Shown: piece after piece, positions 23,982 through 34,065 of the stretch
Layout: each line of letters starts with the position of its first letter
Position numbering within the stretch: the stretch's first letter is position 1
Program-made: the position numbers and the translations under genes
Origin: Patescibacteria group bacterium
GTDB lineage: Bacteria; Patescibacteriota; Patescibacteriia; Patescibacteriales; GWC2-42-12
Direction: 5' to 3'
DNA length: 54,718 nucleotides
NCBI GenBank assembly: GCA_028707005.1
Contig: JAQTVB010000005.1
Coordinates: forward strand, 1-54,718
Notes under the pieces: model-generated
Told to the model about the DNA's origin: nothing
Databases searched by the model: none
The model's input: only the letters and a program-made list of their open reading frames with translations

Positions 23982-25502
23982 ATGAAATTCTTTCTTTATG
24001 CCAGAAAATCTACCGATGATGAAGAACGGCAAGTTTTGAGCATTGAAGCCCAGCTTGCCGAATTAAAAGAATTTGCCGCCAAAGAAAAACTTGAAATCGC
24101 CGCCTCCTTCACGGAGGCAAAAACTGCCAAAGAGCCTGGCCGAATGAAATTCGGCGAAATGCTTAATCGGATTGAGGCCGGCGAAGCTAATGGTATTCTA
24201 TCTTGGCATCCGGATCGTTTAGCCCGTAATTCCATAGACGGGGGCAAGATTATTTACCTTGTGGATAAGAATAAAATAAAATCTCTTAAATTTCCTACCT
24301 TTTGGTTTGAAAACACGCCCCAAGGCAAGTTTATGCTTAATATTGCCTTCGGGCAGAGCAAGTACTACATAGACAACCTATCAGAGAATGTAAAACGTGG
24401 TTTAAGGCAGAAACTGCGCCGTGGCGAGTATCCTGGCAAAGCGCCGATCGGCTATCTGCATGACCGCTTTAAAAAAACCATTCATGTTGATAAAACCAAA
24501 GCTAAACTTATAAAAAAGCTGTTTGAGATTTACGCTACCGGCGAATATTCGTTAAAATATTTGCAAAGCCAGTTTAAAGATTTAGGCTTGCTTAGTCGGC
24601 GCGGCTATGCTCCGTCTATCAGTATGATCCAATATATTTTAACTCAACCGTTTTACTATGGCGTGTTTAAATACAACGGGGAAATTTATCAAGGCCAATT
24701 CGAGCCAATTATAACTAAGAAACTTTTTGATACAGTACAGGTGGTAATGCAAAACCGAGGCAAGCCGCACAAAAAGAAAAAACATGACTATATTTTTACC
24801 AACGGCTATATGAAGTGCGGAACTTGCGGCGCTTGCATTACGGCTGAAAAACAAAAAGGCCATATCTATTATCGCTGTACGAAAAAGAAAGGCGCTTGCG
24901 CTGAAAAATATCTCCGCGAGGAAGAACTAGCGCAACAACTAAAAAACATTACGCAAAAAGTTTCTTTGCCTGATGATTGGGCTGATTTTATGATTAAAAA
25001 ACTAGACCAAGAAAAACTAGATAACGCCCAATCGTCTTTTGCCCTGGTCGCTGAATTAAAGCAAAAAGTTTTTTTGATTGACGAAAAGCTGGATAAACTC
25101 TTAGATTCTCATCTGGAAAATATTATTTCTAGGGAAGACTATATTTCTAAAAAAGAAAAACTGATCAATGAAAAAATTTCTATTACCGAGAGAATTGATA
25201 TAATTCAGCGCCATGGCAATAACTGGCTCGAACCCATGAGAGATTTTATTTTATCCTCTAAATTAGCCAAAAAGACCGCCGACATAGGCGATCTTTATCA
25301 AATTAAAGCATTTCTAAAAAATATCGGCTCGAACTTTATTTTGCAAAGCAAAAAGTTTGGATTTTTAGCCAAATTTGAGTGGGAGCTGGCGTCGCGAAGC
25401 GACACCTTTCCAAATTGGCTGCGGGACTTGGATTCGAACCAAGATACTCGCCTCCAGAGGGCGATGTCTTACCATTGGACGATCCCGCAAAGTATTCTGT
25501 AA
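23982..25502 (+). CDS. Large serine recombinase (resolvase N-domain, recombinase domain, zinc beta-ribbon, coiled coil)
   Basis: FLYARKSTDDEERQVLSIEAQLAEL...GILSWHPDRLARNSIDGG...GKAPIGYLHD...CGTCGACITAEKQKGHIYYRCTKKKGAC; ORF runs through IR-R and antisense through tRNA-Gln. Confidence 0.95.
   Translation: MKFFLYARKSTDDEERQVLSIEAQLAELKEFAAKEKLEIAASFTEAKTAKEPGRMKFGEMLNRIEAGEANGILSWHPDRLARNSIDGGKIIYLVDKNKIKSLKFPTFWFENTPQGKFMLNIAFGQSKYYIDNLSENVKRGLRQKLRRGEYPGKAPIGYLHDRFKKTIHVDKTKAKLIKKLFEIYATGEYSLKYLQSQFKDLGLLSRRGYAPSISMIQYILTQPFYYGVFKYNGEIYQGQFEPIITKKLFDTVQVVMQNRGKPHKKKKHDYIFTNGYMKCGTCGACITAEKQKGHIYYRCTKKKGACAEKYLREEELAQQLKNITQKVSLPDDWADFMIKKLDQEKLDNAQSSFALVAELKQKVFLIDEKLDKLLDSHLENIISREDYISKKEKLINEKISITERIDIIQRHGNNWLEPMRDFILSSKLAKKTADIGDLYQIKAFLKNIGSNFILQSKKFGFLAKFEWELASRSDTFPNWLRDLDSNQDTRLQRAMSYHWTIPQSIL
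25343..25420 (-). repeat. Inverted repeat right (IR-R)
   Basis: Reverse complement of 23817..23894, 76/78 by eye; lies inside the recombinase 3' end and abuts tRNA-Gln. Confidence 0.95.
25419..25489 (-). tRNA. tRNA-Gln (anticodon CTG)
   Basis: TGCGGGATCGTCCAATGGTAAGACATCGCCCTCTGGAGGCGAGTATCTTGGTTCGAATCCAAGTCCCGCAG folds as a cloverleaf. Confidence 0.95.
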
Positions 25503-25528
25503 GTACAGGTCGCGACCTGTCCTTACTA
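25503..25528. repeat. Dispersed palindrome (GTACAGGTCGCGACCTGTC type)
   Basis: GTAAGTACAGGTCGCGACCTGTCCTTAC; related palindrome at 43929-43966. Confidence 0.7.
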
Positions 25529-27157
25529 TGACACTACTTTTCCTCCGAACGTCTTTAAAAGATTATCAATCATATTCCCCTGCTTGTCCGCCGTAGCTTT
25601 AGCGGAGGCGGACTCGTTCAGCGCGGCCGGCTGCTTTAAATCAACCGGTTCATCGGAGATTAGTTTGCTGGCCGCCACTTCCAAATTTTCGTCAATCATC
25701 GCTTCAATCACCAGCGGCGCGCCGTAAACCTGGTTTAAAACTTTTTCAATAATATTTTTTACGGCCGCCTCGCTTACCCGGTCGCGGTGAAACTTGTATT
25801 TAAAAGCCAAGCAAAGCTGGTTGCCGGTCAAATTCTTCGGCTGGCAAACGCGCAGAATGAATGATAACGAATGATTGTACTGCTTTACTTTGGCCAAAAC
25901 CTCGTTCCATTTTTCCATAATCTGGCTATCAGTAACATTAATAGGCGTCTCAACCGCGCCAATTTTGTCCGCGACCGGTTTGGCTGAATTAGCGGCAGTT
26001 CTATAAGCAGTGAATTTTTGCGCCACGGCATCTCTGGGGATTATCCGCAGGCTTGATGGCGCCGGCAAAGCGCAAATTTCCACAATCGCCATTTCCAAAG
26101 ACAACTGTTTTATGAAATCCGCTTTTAAGTCGGCCGCGGCTTTAATCAGCTTTTCCATAATCTTTAAAATCTGTTCCACGTTTAATTCTCGCGCCAGCTG
26201 GTTGATCTTTAACTCCATGGCCTCGCCCATTTCCAAAGACAGCTTTTCGGCCAAGCCGGGGTTGATTTTAATGATCATTAATTTCCTTAAAATTTCAATC
26301 ATATTTTTAAGAAACATTTTTAAATCAACGCCGTCGTCCATCAATTGGTTAATCAGCCTGATGCCGCCGGCCGCGTCCTTTTTAACCAGCAAATTAAGCA
26401 AATTGATCACCTCATTCAAATCGGAACGCGGTATTACCAAATCGGCTTCGGCCTGGGTGATGGACTCGCCGCCGATAGCGATAATTTGGCCCAGCATGCT
26501 TTCCGCGTCGCGCATATGCCCGTCGGCGTGGCGCGCCACGGCCTCTAAAATGCCTTTGTCAACTTTTACGTTCTCGGACTGGACAATATAAGCTAATTTC
26601 TTGACAACATCATTGACGCTGATTCTTTTAAAATCAAAGCGCTGGCATCGGGAAATAATGGTTAAGGGAACTTTATGGGCTTCGGTGGTGCAGAGAATGA
26701 AAACCACGTAAACCGGCGGCTCTTCTATAATCTTAAGCAGGGCATTAAAAGCTTGCATGGTAAGCATGTGCACTTCATCAATAATAAAGACTTTGTATTT
26801 TGATCTGGCCGGCGTCACTCTGGCGTTGGGAATGATATTTTCTCTGACATTTTCCACTTGAGTATAGCTGGCCGCGTCAATTTCCATCACATCCAAAGCC
26901 CGGCCGCCGGTGATTTCCTTGCAGCTTAAGCATTTATCGCACGGCTCGGCCGACGCAGTCTCGCGCTTCTCGCAATTAATCGCCTTGGCCAAAACTCTGG
27001 CCAAAGTGGTTTTTCCCACAGCTCTGGGGCCGCAAAACAAATAAGCGTGGGCGACTTTGCCGGATTTAATTTCCTGCTCCAGCGTCACTTTAATATGGTT
27101 CTGTCCCACCACTTCTTTAAAATTTTGCGGACGATATTTTCTATATAAAGTAGGCAT
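25526..27157 (-). CDS. dnaX: DNA polymerase III subunit gamma/tau
   Basis: YRKYRPQNFKEVVGQNHIKVTLEQEI...HAYLFCGPRAVGKTTLAR...VFIIDEVHMLTMQAFNALLKIIEEPP. Confidence 0.97.
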   Translation of the reverse strand: MPTLYRKYRPQNFKEVVGQNHIKVTLEQEIKSGKVAHAYLFCGPRAVGKTTLARVLAKAINCEKRETASAEPCDKCLSCKEITGGRALDVMEIDAASYTQVENVRENIIPNARVTPARSKYKVFIIDEVHMLTMQAFNALLKIIEEPPVYVVFILCTTEAHKVPLTIISRCQRFDFKRISVNDVVKKLAYIVQSENVKVDKGILEAVARHADGHMRDAESMLGQIIAIGGESITQAEADLVIPRSDLNEVINLLNLLVKKDAAGGIRLINQLMDDGVDLKMFLKNMIEILRKLMIIKINPGLAEKLSLEMGEAMELKINQLARELNVEQILKIMEKLIKAAADLKADFIKQLSLEMAIVEICALPAPSSLRIIPRDAVAQKFTAYRTAANSAKPVADKIGAVETPINVTDSQIMEKWNEVLAKVKQYNHSLSFILRVCQPKNLTGNQLCLAFKYKFHRDRVSEAAVKNIIEKVLNQVYGAPLVIEAMIDENLEVAASKLISDEPVDLKQPAALNESASAKATADKQGNMIDNLLKTFGGKVVS

Positions 27158-27217
27158 AATTTTATTAACAAAATCAATAAAGATGGCGTTGCCATCCCCT
27201 AATCTAGTTTAATGTAA

Positions 27218-27402
27218 AATTACTAATTGCTCTAATTTCTAATAAAAATCCCAAAACCCAATGTCCAATGACCAAATAAGCCCCAATAACCCAAATCCCA
27301 AAAATTAGAGCTTGGGATTTAAAATTTGATTGGTCATTGGGATTTGGTTATTAGGATTTAATTAGATTAATTAGGTTAATTAGAAATTAGAAATTTTTAT
27401 CT
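27218..27402. repeat. AT-rich imperfect inverted repeat (second MITE-like copy)
   Basis: AAAACCCAATGTCCAATGACCAAAT ... ATTGGTCATTGGGATTTGG, TTTCTAAT termini. Confidence 0.7.
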
Positions 27403-27412
27403 TTAAATTTTT

Positions 27413-28117
27413 TTACGCCTGCTTCCTTACGATATTCTCCACCGCCGCCCATTTGCTTTCGCCGTTTTTCGGCACCAAAATCACTACCTCGTCGCCCGGA
27501 TCGCCTTTATAGTAAGTCACGCTGGCGGTTAAAAGCCGCCATTTTTTGCCATCGGCTAAAGCCAAATATTCGCTGGCGGCCGACCGCTCTAAAACTCCGA
27601 CCACGCGCGCCCGCTCAATCGGCCCGATTTGCTTATAAACGAAAGTGCCGTTGCCGGTAATGGTTAATTTCAAAATATCGCCTTCAACCAATTTTGATTT
27701 TGAAGCATAATTAGCCGGCACGCTGTACTGTTTCCCGTCCGGCCCAATCATGTTCTCGCCGTCAAACACGCCTTCAATGGTTCTGGGCTCGCCTATGGCG
27801 CTTTCTTCCGACCGACCGGCCGGCCAAACAGGTTCAAAACCCGCGTCGCTTAACTGCCCGATGCTGATAGCGGCTTCATCTTCCGCCTTGAGCGAACCGG
27901 CCAAAAGTTCAAGCAAGCGTTCGCTGTTTTCTTTCACATTGTTTAATAATTTTTTGGCCAAAACGATTTTTGATTTGGCAATCACGATATTTTCTTCTTT
28001 ATCCGCCTTCGGCGCGCCGTTGGAGTTTAAATATTCTTTGCCATCCAGCCTGATCGGCTGGCCGGAATCGGCCGCCAAATCCAAACCATCTCCTAAATTT
28101 TTGTTTTGATTTGCCAT
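27413..28117 (-). CDS. Hypothetical protein with C-terminal OB/KOW-like region
   Basis: 234 aa; EGVFDGENMIGPDGKQYSVPANYASKSKLVEGDILKLTITGNGTFVYKQIGPIERARVVGVL. Confidence 0.7.
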   Translation of the reverse strand: MANQNKNLGDGLDLAADSGQPIRLDGKEYLNSNGAPKADKEENIVIAKSKIVLAKKLLNNVKENSERLLELLAGSLKAEDEAAISIGQLSDAGFEPVWPAGRSEESAIGEPRTIEGVFDGENMIGPDGKQYSVPANYASKSKLVEGDILKLTITGNGTFVYKQIGPIERARVVGVLERSAASEYLALADGKKWRLLTASVTYYKGDPGDEVVILVPKNGESKWAAVENIVRKQA

Positions 28118-28192
28118 ATTTTTTATTTTATTTAATTAACTTTGATAATTTCTCCCCCAATCTTACCTAAAACTTCATTTCTTGTAAAGCCC

Positions 28193-30778
28193 CTAAGCCA
28201 GCTTCGCCCGCTCCATGATTTTCGCTTCTATAATGTTTCTATCTTGGCCGTATTTAAGCCGGCTTAACGATTTTATTTTTGAAACCATATCCTCTTCCAT
28301 AATTCCGGGCAAAGGCCAGATCGTTGACATAGAAAATGGCCTGGAGGCGGTATTATCAATTAACAATTTAACGTAGGCGGTATATTTTTCAATATTGATC
28401 AGATCATATTGGTTGAAAACCGGCGCGAATTCTTTGGCCATCACTTCCGCGTCTTCGGAGCCGATTTTGAATAAAATCCAAGTGCCCACGTTGCCGAAAA
28501 CCGCGTTTTTTATGGTAGCGTCCTGATTTTTTACCAACTGGCCCAAATACTGATGGGCGATAATCAAATTCAAATTATATTTTCTGGCTTCAGAGAGAAT
28601 GGAATTTACCGAATCGGTGGTAAAATTTTGAAACTCGTCTATGTATAAATAAAAATCCACTCTTTTTTCTTGAGGCATGTCCGTGCGCGATAAAGCGGAC
28701 ATTAAAATTTTGCCCACGAGAATCATGCCTAATAAATGCGCGTTCATCTCGCCGATTAAACCTTTGGATAAGTCCACCAGTAAAATCTTCTTGGTATCCA
28801 TAATATCGCGCAGGTTAAATGAACTCTTCTGCTGGCCGATAATCGGGCGCATGGTATCGTTGGAAATAAACGAGGTTAATTTTGAAGTGATGTACGGCAC
28901 GACGTTGGCCAGAGCCGCTTCGCCGCCGGCTTTCTCCGCTTCTTTGCGCCAAAAATCAACGACTGTCGGATCATGGCAAAGCTCAAGCTTTTTCTTGCGG
29001 AAATTCGGGTCAGCCAGAACTTTCGGAATTTCCATCAAAGTTGAACCGCTGTCCGGGTCGCTCATGACGAGTAGCATGGCGTTTCTCATGTACTGCTCAA
29101 AAATCGGCCCGCCGGTTGCTTTTAAGTCATACAATTTATCAAAAATCTTGATCATTTCATTAATCACGAAAGTTTTTTGCTCCGGATAGCGGGGATCAAA
29201 TTCCAAAAGATTCAAAGCCAAAGGCCGCTCAATGTCCGCCGGCGCGAATAAAATCACGTCGTGAGCGCGCTCCCGCGGCACGCGGGCCAAAATGTCTTTT
29301 ACCAAATCGCCGTGCGGATCAATCACGCAGACCCCTTCGCCGTTAATGATGTCCTGGATGGCCATGGAAGCGAGCAAAACCGATTTGCCCACGCCGGATT
29401 TGCCGATAATATAAGTATGGCGGCGGCGGTCATCTCTTTTAATCTTAATTTCCTTCGCCACTTCGCGATAAACATTCTTTCCCAAAATTATGCCTTCATC
29501 GGGCAGATTGGACGGAGCGGCCGCGTATTTCGCCAAAAGCCATAAAATATTCGGCGTTTCGGTTTCGGCTATCGGGGGGTGAAAAAGGCTGGCCAGCTCT
29601 TCGGTGTTCAAAAGAAAACCGATGTTCGGCTTAAAGCGGCGAAAAATAAAATCTTTCACCAAAACTTTTTGGGCGAATCTGTTTGAAGAAATGGTATTGT
29701 TATAAAAAACGTTGCCATACTGATAATGATTATACTGGCTAAAGGCGTTCAGCAAATTTTTCAAATAGCTTTGAGCGCGCGCCTGATCGTTGGCGTTCGC
29801 GATAATTCTGATATTCACGTCAAGGCCGGCCTTGGAATTTTTTTCTTCAATCAATTTCAGCGCCTCTTGCTCCATGGCCGTGAGCCGGTTCTCTTTGGGC
29901 CGCTCGTCTTCCGCCTTGGACGGTTTGGCGGTAACGATTAAATCGCCGAGCCAGGAGATAATTTTAAAAGAAAAATTTCCGCCTAAAACTTCCTTGATTT
30001 TTTTTCCTTGGCTCACCTCGGAAACGACCCGGTTTGATTTGGCATGCCAGCCGGGCAAAGCGCTCCTTACGATATACTGGATAGCAATGCTTTCGTTTTC
30101 ATTGAGCTTTGATAAAGCGTTAACCAGCGATTCCATGGGGTCGGCTTCCATATGATTGTAAGTCTTTAAGGGAAAAATAAAGCTTTTTCTGGTTTTTAAA
30201 TAGCCGACTGCGGTTTGGCTGCGCGGACTGAAAATATTGTAATCAGAAACTTCATCAAGCACCGCTTCAGGATAATACGCCTGAATCTGCTGCTCAAGGT
30301 AGCGGCTCATGTGCCGGGGCGCCACCACGTAAAATGAAATTAATTTTTGATTGGCCACTATTTCAAAGGAAAAATGGTCATTACGGCCTATCAGCCATGA
30401 TAAATTCTGATGCCAGCGCTGCGCCCTCAAGCCGCCGATGGCCTTAAAAATGGTTTCTCCCCTGCCGATCTGTTCGCGCAGCTGCTGCAGATAATTCCCG
30501 CCGGCCGACTGCTCTTTTTCATTCGGCTTTTCCTTGGGCACGCGCAAAAGGTACACCTTATGATCAAGATATTTTGAATTTTGGGCCATGAGCAGAATAA
30601 TTTTACGGACAATAAAAAATAGCGCTACCGCGACTAGCGCGATCACCAAAAAAATCAGCCAACTGTCAAGACTAATCTCCAGGCCGAGATTATTCACCGC
30701 TCCAAGGCCTTGATTTTCCAGACCGTAATCCATAAAAATAAATAATGAAGCATGGGTTAAAAAATTCCCATTATTCAT
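28193..30778 (-). CDS. T4SS/VirB4-TraD-like ATPase (DUF87 and TraM-recognition domains)
   Basis: RRHTYIIGKSGVGKSVLLASMAIQDIINGEGVCVIDPHGDLVKDIL; RVDFYLYIDEFQNFTTDSVNSILSEARKYNLNLIIAHQYLGQL. Confidence 0.9.
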   Translation of the reverse strand: MNNGNFLTHASLFIFMDYGLENQGLGAVNNLGLEISLDSWLIFLVIALVAVALFFIVRKIILLMAQNSKYLDHKVYLLRVPKEKPNEKEQSAGGNYLQQLREQIGRGETIFKAIGGLRAQRWHQNLSWLIGRNDHFSFEIVANQKLISFYVVAPRHMSRYLEQQIQAYYPEAVLDEVSDYNIFSPRSQTAVGYLKTRKSFIFPLKTYNHMEADPMESLVNALSKLNENESIAIQYIVRSALPGWHAKSNRVVSEVSQGKKIKEVLGGNFSFKIISWLGDLIVTAKPSKAEDERPKENRLTAMEQEALKLIEEKNSKAGLDVNIRIIANANDQARAQSYLKNLLNAFSQYNHYQYGNVFYNNTISSNRFAQKVLVKDFIFRRFKPNIGFLLNTEELASLFHPPIAETETPNILWLLAKYAAAPSNLPDEGIILGKNVYREVAKEIKIKRDDRRRHTYIIGKSGVGKSVLLASMAIQDIINGEGVCVIDPHGDLVKDILARVPRERAHDVILFAPADIERPLALNLLEFDPRYPEQKTFVINEMIKIFDKLYDLKATGGPIFEQYMRNAMLLVMSDPDSGSTLMEIPKVLADPNFRKKKLELCHDPTVVDFWRKEAEKAGGEAALANVVPYITSKLTSFISNDTMRPIIGQQKSSFNLRDIMDTKKILLVDLSKGLIGEMNAHLLGMILVGKILMSALSRTDMPQEKRVDFYLYIDEFQNFTTDSVNSILSEARKYNLNLIIAHQYLGQLVKNQDATIKNAVFGNVGTWILFKIGSEDAEVMAKEFAPVFNQYDLINIEKYTAYVKLLIDNTASRPFSMSTIWPLPGIMEEDMVSKIKSLSRLKYGQDRNIIEAKIMERAKLA

Positions 30779-31259
30779 GCTTCAATTTGATTATCTCATC
30801 TGCCTTGATTTTCGCTTCTTGCTCTAAGAAATATTTGCTTACGCCCGGTATGAGCGAAAGCCATTTCCTGATTAACTTAACAATGGCGCCAAGTTTTACT
30901 TTAGTTTTGCTAAGCAGTTTATTGATTTTGCCGGCGGTTTCTTCGCCGGCCCGCTTGAATTGCTCTTGTTTTTCCGGAGTCAAACTCAAATAAATATCAT
31001 CCAGACCGGAAGCTAAAACTTTTTCAATCTGCTTTTGCTGCTTGGCTTGCGGCGCCATAATGCCGGTTACCGGGCCGATTGACGCCGGCGCCGCGCTGCC
31101 GGCTTGATTGATTACTTCAATTACCGATTTCCTGGCCTCTTCCAACCTCTCTCTGGTTTCTTTTTCCCTGCTCTGCCCGGTTCTTTCCTGCGGACCCTTA
31201 AAATGTTCCGGATTATATGAAGGCTTCTCTATTTTGTTGCCTGGCTTGATTAAAGCCAT
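30771..31259 (-). CDS. Hypothetical protein
   Basis: 162 aa ORF overlapping the upstream end of the ATPase gene. Confidence 0.65.
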   Translation of the reverse strand: MALIKPGNKIEKPSYNPEHFKGPQERTGQSREKETRERLEEARKSVIEVINQAGSAAPASIGPVTGIMAPQAKQQKQIEKVLASGLDDIYLSLTPEKQEQFKRAGEETAGKINKLLSKTKVKLGAIVKLIRKWLSLIPGVSKYFLEQEAKIKADEIIKLKHE

Positions 31260-31395
31260 AAGAGTAAAAATAGTTTTTTAAAAACTGCTTATATTATAAC
31301 ATAAAACTAGAAATAATAAAAAGCGTCAGACAAAAGAAAAAAAGAGCGGGCTAATTAGCCAGCTCTCGTGTGACCCCCGCTAAACTCCAGGGCGA

Positions 31396-32013
31396 TTAAG
31401 CGCCAAGTCCTAATCGCCTCCCGCACGACAGCGAACCAGAGTGCGGATGGGCATTGTTACCAAAGCTCAAGCCGAGCATTGGCGTCCCATCGTCGAGGAA
31501 AAGAATAGTAAACCACTCGCTGCGGCGACAAGATCCCGTCAGGTTAATATAATGACGCCGGAGGATTTCCGCATCATAAGTAACTACCGTAATTCCCTCT
31601 ACCGCAGTACCACCGAGACGATTATCTTGCTTGAATTGCGCGAGACAGACACTCGGTTTAATGTTCTGCGTTGCTTGCCCATCCTCAATATCCACCGCTA
31701 AGTAATGTCCTCGGGGCAGGACATCAAGGTCGATGATGCGGGGATAGTCAAGGCCCCGCGTACAACTACCACTATATCTGTCGTTAAAAACAACCTTAAT
31801 CATACGCTTAGGGAGCGTCAGGTTCGGATTTTGTGGGATAATGGCAAAGGGAATTCTCCCTTCACCCTCCGTAACTTGCCCGATTTGTTCAAGTAGCGGG
31901 AACAGGGCTTTGATTCCGGTTTCGTCGCCGGCAAGTTTTACTGCCATCTCCATCTGCCTGTCAAAAAGTGCTTTGAGGGCGGCGGAAGCGGTATTTGGAC
32001 TGATTGTAGCCAT
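31396..32013 (-). CDS. Hypothetical protein
   Basis: Start reset to MATISPNTASAAL, preceded by AAAGGAGGGG SD and a TTGACT-17nt-TAAGTT promoter; hairpin terminator at 31335-31370. Confidence 0.6.
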   Translation of the reverse strand: MATISPNTASAALKALFDRQMEMAVKLAGDETGIKALFPLLEQIGQVTEGEGRIPFAIIPQNPNLTLPKRMIKVVFNDRYSGSCTRGLDYPRIIDLDVLPRGHYLAVDIEDGQATQNIKPSVCLAQFKQDNRLGGTAVEGITVVTYDAEILRRHYINLTGSCRRSEWFTILFLDDGTPMLGLSFGNNAHPHSGSLSCGRRLGLGA

Positions 32014-32096
32014 GACAAGCCCCTCCTTTCTTGGGGCAAATTTTTGGTTGAATTTTGAAATAACTAGCCATAACTTAACACAGAAAAATGGTATAG

Positions 32097-33110
32097 TCAA
32101 ACATAAAAAATCTTCTTTATCTGCGCCGAACTTTCCGCTTTCACCAATTTTTCCCTTAAAGCGCCGGCGTCCGGCAGGCCGCTTACATACCAGCATAGAT
32201 GTTTGCGCATCTCCACTATCCCGGGCTGGCCTTTTAATTTTTCCGCCAGCTTGGCGTGCTTCAACATCACCTTAAATATTTCCTCCTTACTGGAAGCGCC
32301 TGGCGGCGCCCCTCTGCTTTTTTCATCGGCATTTTTGATTCGTAATTGATAATTTTTAATTTTTAATTGTTGAAAAATCCACGGCCTGCCCAAAGCTCCC
32401 TGGCCGATTCCCACGCCGTCCGCGCCGGTCTTAGCTAACAACCAATCAGCGTCTGCTTTCACCCCCCTCTCCAGGCTTGGAGAGGGGCTGGGGGTGAGGC
32501 CTACGCCTCCGTTGGCCAGCAGAACGCCTTTCACCAATGGCCGCGCCCTTTTTATCATTTTCCAGTCCACTTCTCCGCTGTTGCCCTGCGCCATGCTCCG
32601 GCCATGAATCATCACGGCTTTAATCTCCAGCCCGGCTAAACTTTTTAAAAAATCCACGGCTGTAGTATTGCCGACTTTTGATCTAATCTTAATGGATACC
32701 GGCAGACTGGTATTTTCTATGGCCGCCGCCACGATCCGGCGCGCCAGTTTCATATCATTCATTAAAACCGCGCCCGCGCCCTGCTTTTGCACCTTTTTCA
32801 CCGGGCAGCCGAAATTTATATCAAGGCCGTCAGGCTTAATTTGCTTCTCCACGATTTTTACGGCTTGCGCAAAATGCTCCGGCTTGGCGCCGAACAGCTG
32901 GACAACGTAAGGCCGCTCTTTTTTTGCGAATTTCATCAGCTCTAAAGTTTTTTTAGAATGATAAGCTAAGGCCGTCGCGCTTACCATCTCGCTATAAACC
33001 ACGTCCGCGCCGAAATCTTTGCAAATTTGCCTGAAAGCGCTATCGGCCACGCCGGCCATGGGCGCTAAAGCATAAATGGGTTTATCCAGTTTTGACCAAA
33101 AATTTTTCAT
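32097..33110 (-). CDS. dus: tRNA-dihydrouridine synthase
   Basis: APMAGVADSAFRQICKDFGADVVYSEM...DINFGCPVKKVQKQGAGAVLM...GIGQGALGRPWIFQQ. Confidence 0.96.
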   Translation of the reverse strand: MKNFWSKLDKPIYALAPMAGVADSAFRQICKDFGADVVYSEMVSATALAYHSKKTLELMKFAKKERPYVVQLFGAKPEHFAQAVKIVEKQIKPDGLDINFGCPVKKVQKQGAGAVLMNDMKLARRIVAAAIENTSLPVSIKIRSKVGNTTAVDFLKSLAGLEIKAVMIHGRSMAQGNSGEVDWKMIKRARPLVKGVLLANGGVGLTPSPSPSLERGVKADADWLLAKTGADGVGIGQGALGRPWIFQQLKIKNYQLRIKNADEKSRGAPPGASSKEEIFKVMLKHAKLAEKLKGQPGIVEMRKHLCWYVSGLPDAGALREKLVKAESSAQIKKIFYV

Positions 33111-33180
33111 AAAAATACCCCCTTATAAAGAGGGAATAAACACGCCCGCCCGCTGGCGGGTCGGCAAAAAAGCAAGCTAC

Positions 33181-34065
33181 TTAAATTTGATGCTGAATTT
33201 CAAACGAACTCATATTGCTTAATAACGCATAAAAAGAAACACCAAAGCCTAAAATAAGAACAGCTTCATGCTCAAATTGAATATTTAAATTCTGAAACAT
33301 GTTAAAATCTAGCTCCTTATCGTTTCTTCTAGATTTCTCTATTTCACTTTCAGTTGAAGATTGCAATAATATAGTAGCTTTGCGTTGTTGGTTTATATAT
33401 ATTTCCGATTTTATTTCAAAAGTAGTTCCTGCTACAGGTATAGCATGGCTAGCCGGATCACTGGCGCTATTAATTTTAGTAATTTTTGTTGTACTCGGAA
33501 CTGTAAAAGTGCCAATTTCTTGGTTGGCAGCGTTATATATCTTGTTATTATTAAAATCAAAACGACCGAATACCAAATTATTAAATAAAATATGCATAAT
33601 ACCTTCGGCAAAAAGTGATTCTATGGCGCCTTGATTAATTTTTATAATCGCATATTGGGATACAAATTTATAATTAAAAAGGTTAAAGCTCTTAAACAAT
33701 GCTAGAGAATAACATTTCAAAAAACTGTCTTTATAATTATAATTCTCTTTCCAGGACGATAGGGGGTACATCTGAATTATTGATTTATTTCCACTAGTAG
33801 TTTTTGAATAAGATTTGGTAACTCTATTCAGACCAACGTTTTTTAAAATATCATCTATTGTAACATGGTATGGGACATAATTTTTAAGCGTATCTTCAGC
33901 TCGTTTTCTTATGTTTGCAGGAACTTGTAACCGGGATAATGAAGATGAAAACTTTTTACCCCTTTTTATATATTTGACAATAGTAACAATAACAAAAATC
34001 CACACTCCTAATATCAACAATGGAACAGATATCATTAACAAGAGTAACTGTGTGTTTATTTGCAT
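33181..34065 (-). CDS. Hypothetical membrane-anchored protein
   Basis: N-terminal TM, 294 aa. Confidence 0.6.
   Translation of the reverse strand: MQINTQLLLLMISVPLLILGVWIFVIVTIVKYIKRGKKFSSSLSRLQVPANIRKRAEDTLKNYVPYHVTIDDILKNVGLNRVTKSYSKTTSGNKSIIQMYPLSSWKENYNYKDSFLKCYSLALFKSFNLFNYKFVSQYAIIKINQGAIESLFAEGIMHILFNNLVFGRFDFNNNKIYNAANQEIGTFTVPSTTKITKINSASDPASHAIPVAGTTFEIKSEIYINQQRKATILLQSSTESEIEKSRRNDKELDFNMFQNLNIQFEHEAVLILGFGVSFYALLSNMSSFEIQHQI

Noticed and set aside
23982-25502. Recombinase as a prophage integrase
   Set aside because: No phage structural, packaging or lysis genes in the window; the context is a cassette array and tRNA.
29261-30155. + strand ORFs inside the VirB4-like ATPase gene
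   Set aside because: Antisense shadows of a well-supported conserved protein.
28193-30778. Conjugative element anchored by the T4SS-like ATPase
   Set aside because: A single ATPase with no relaxase or mating-pair genes nearby; this type is widespread in CPR chromosomes.
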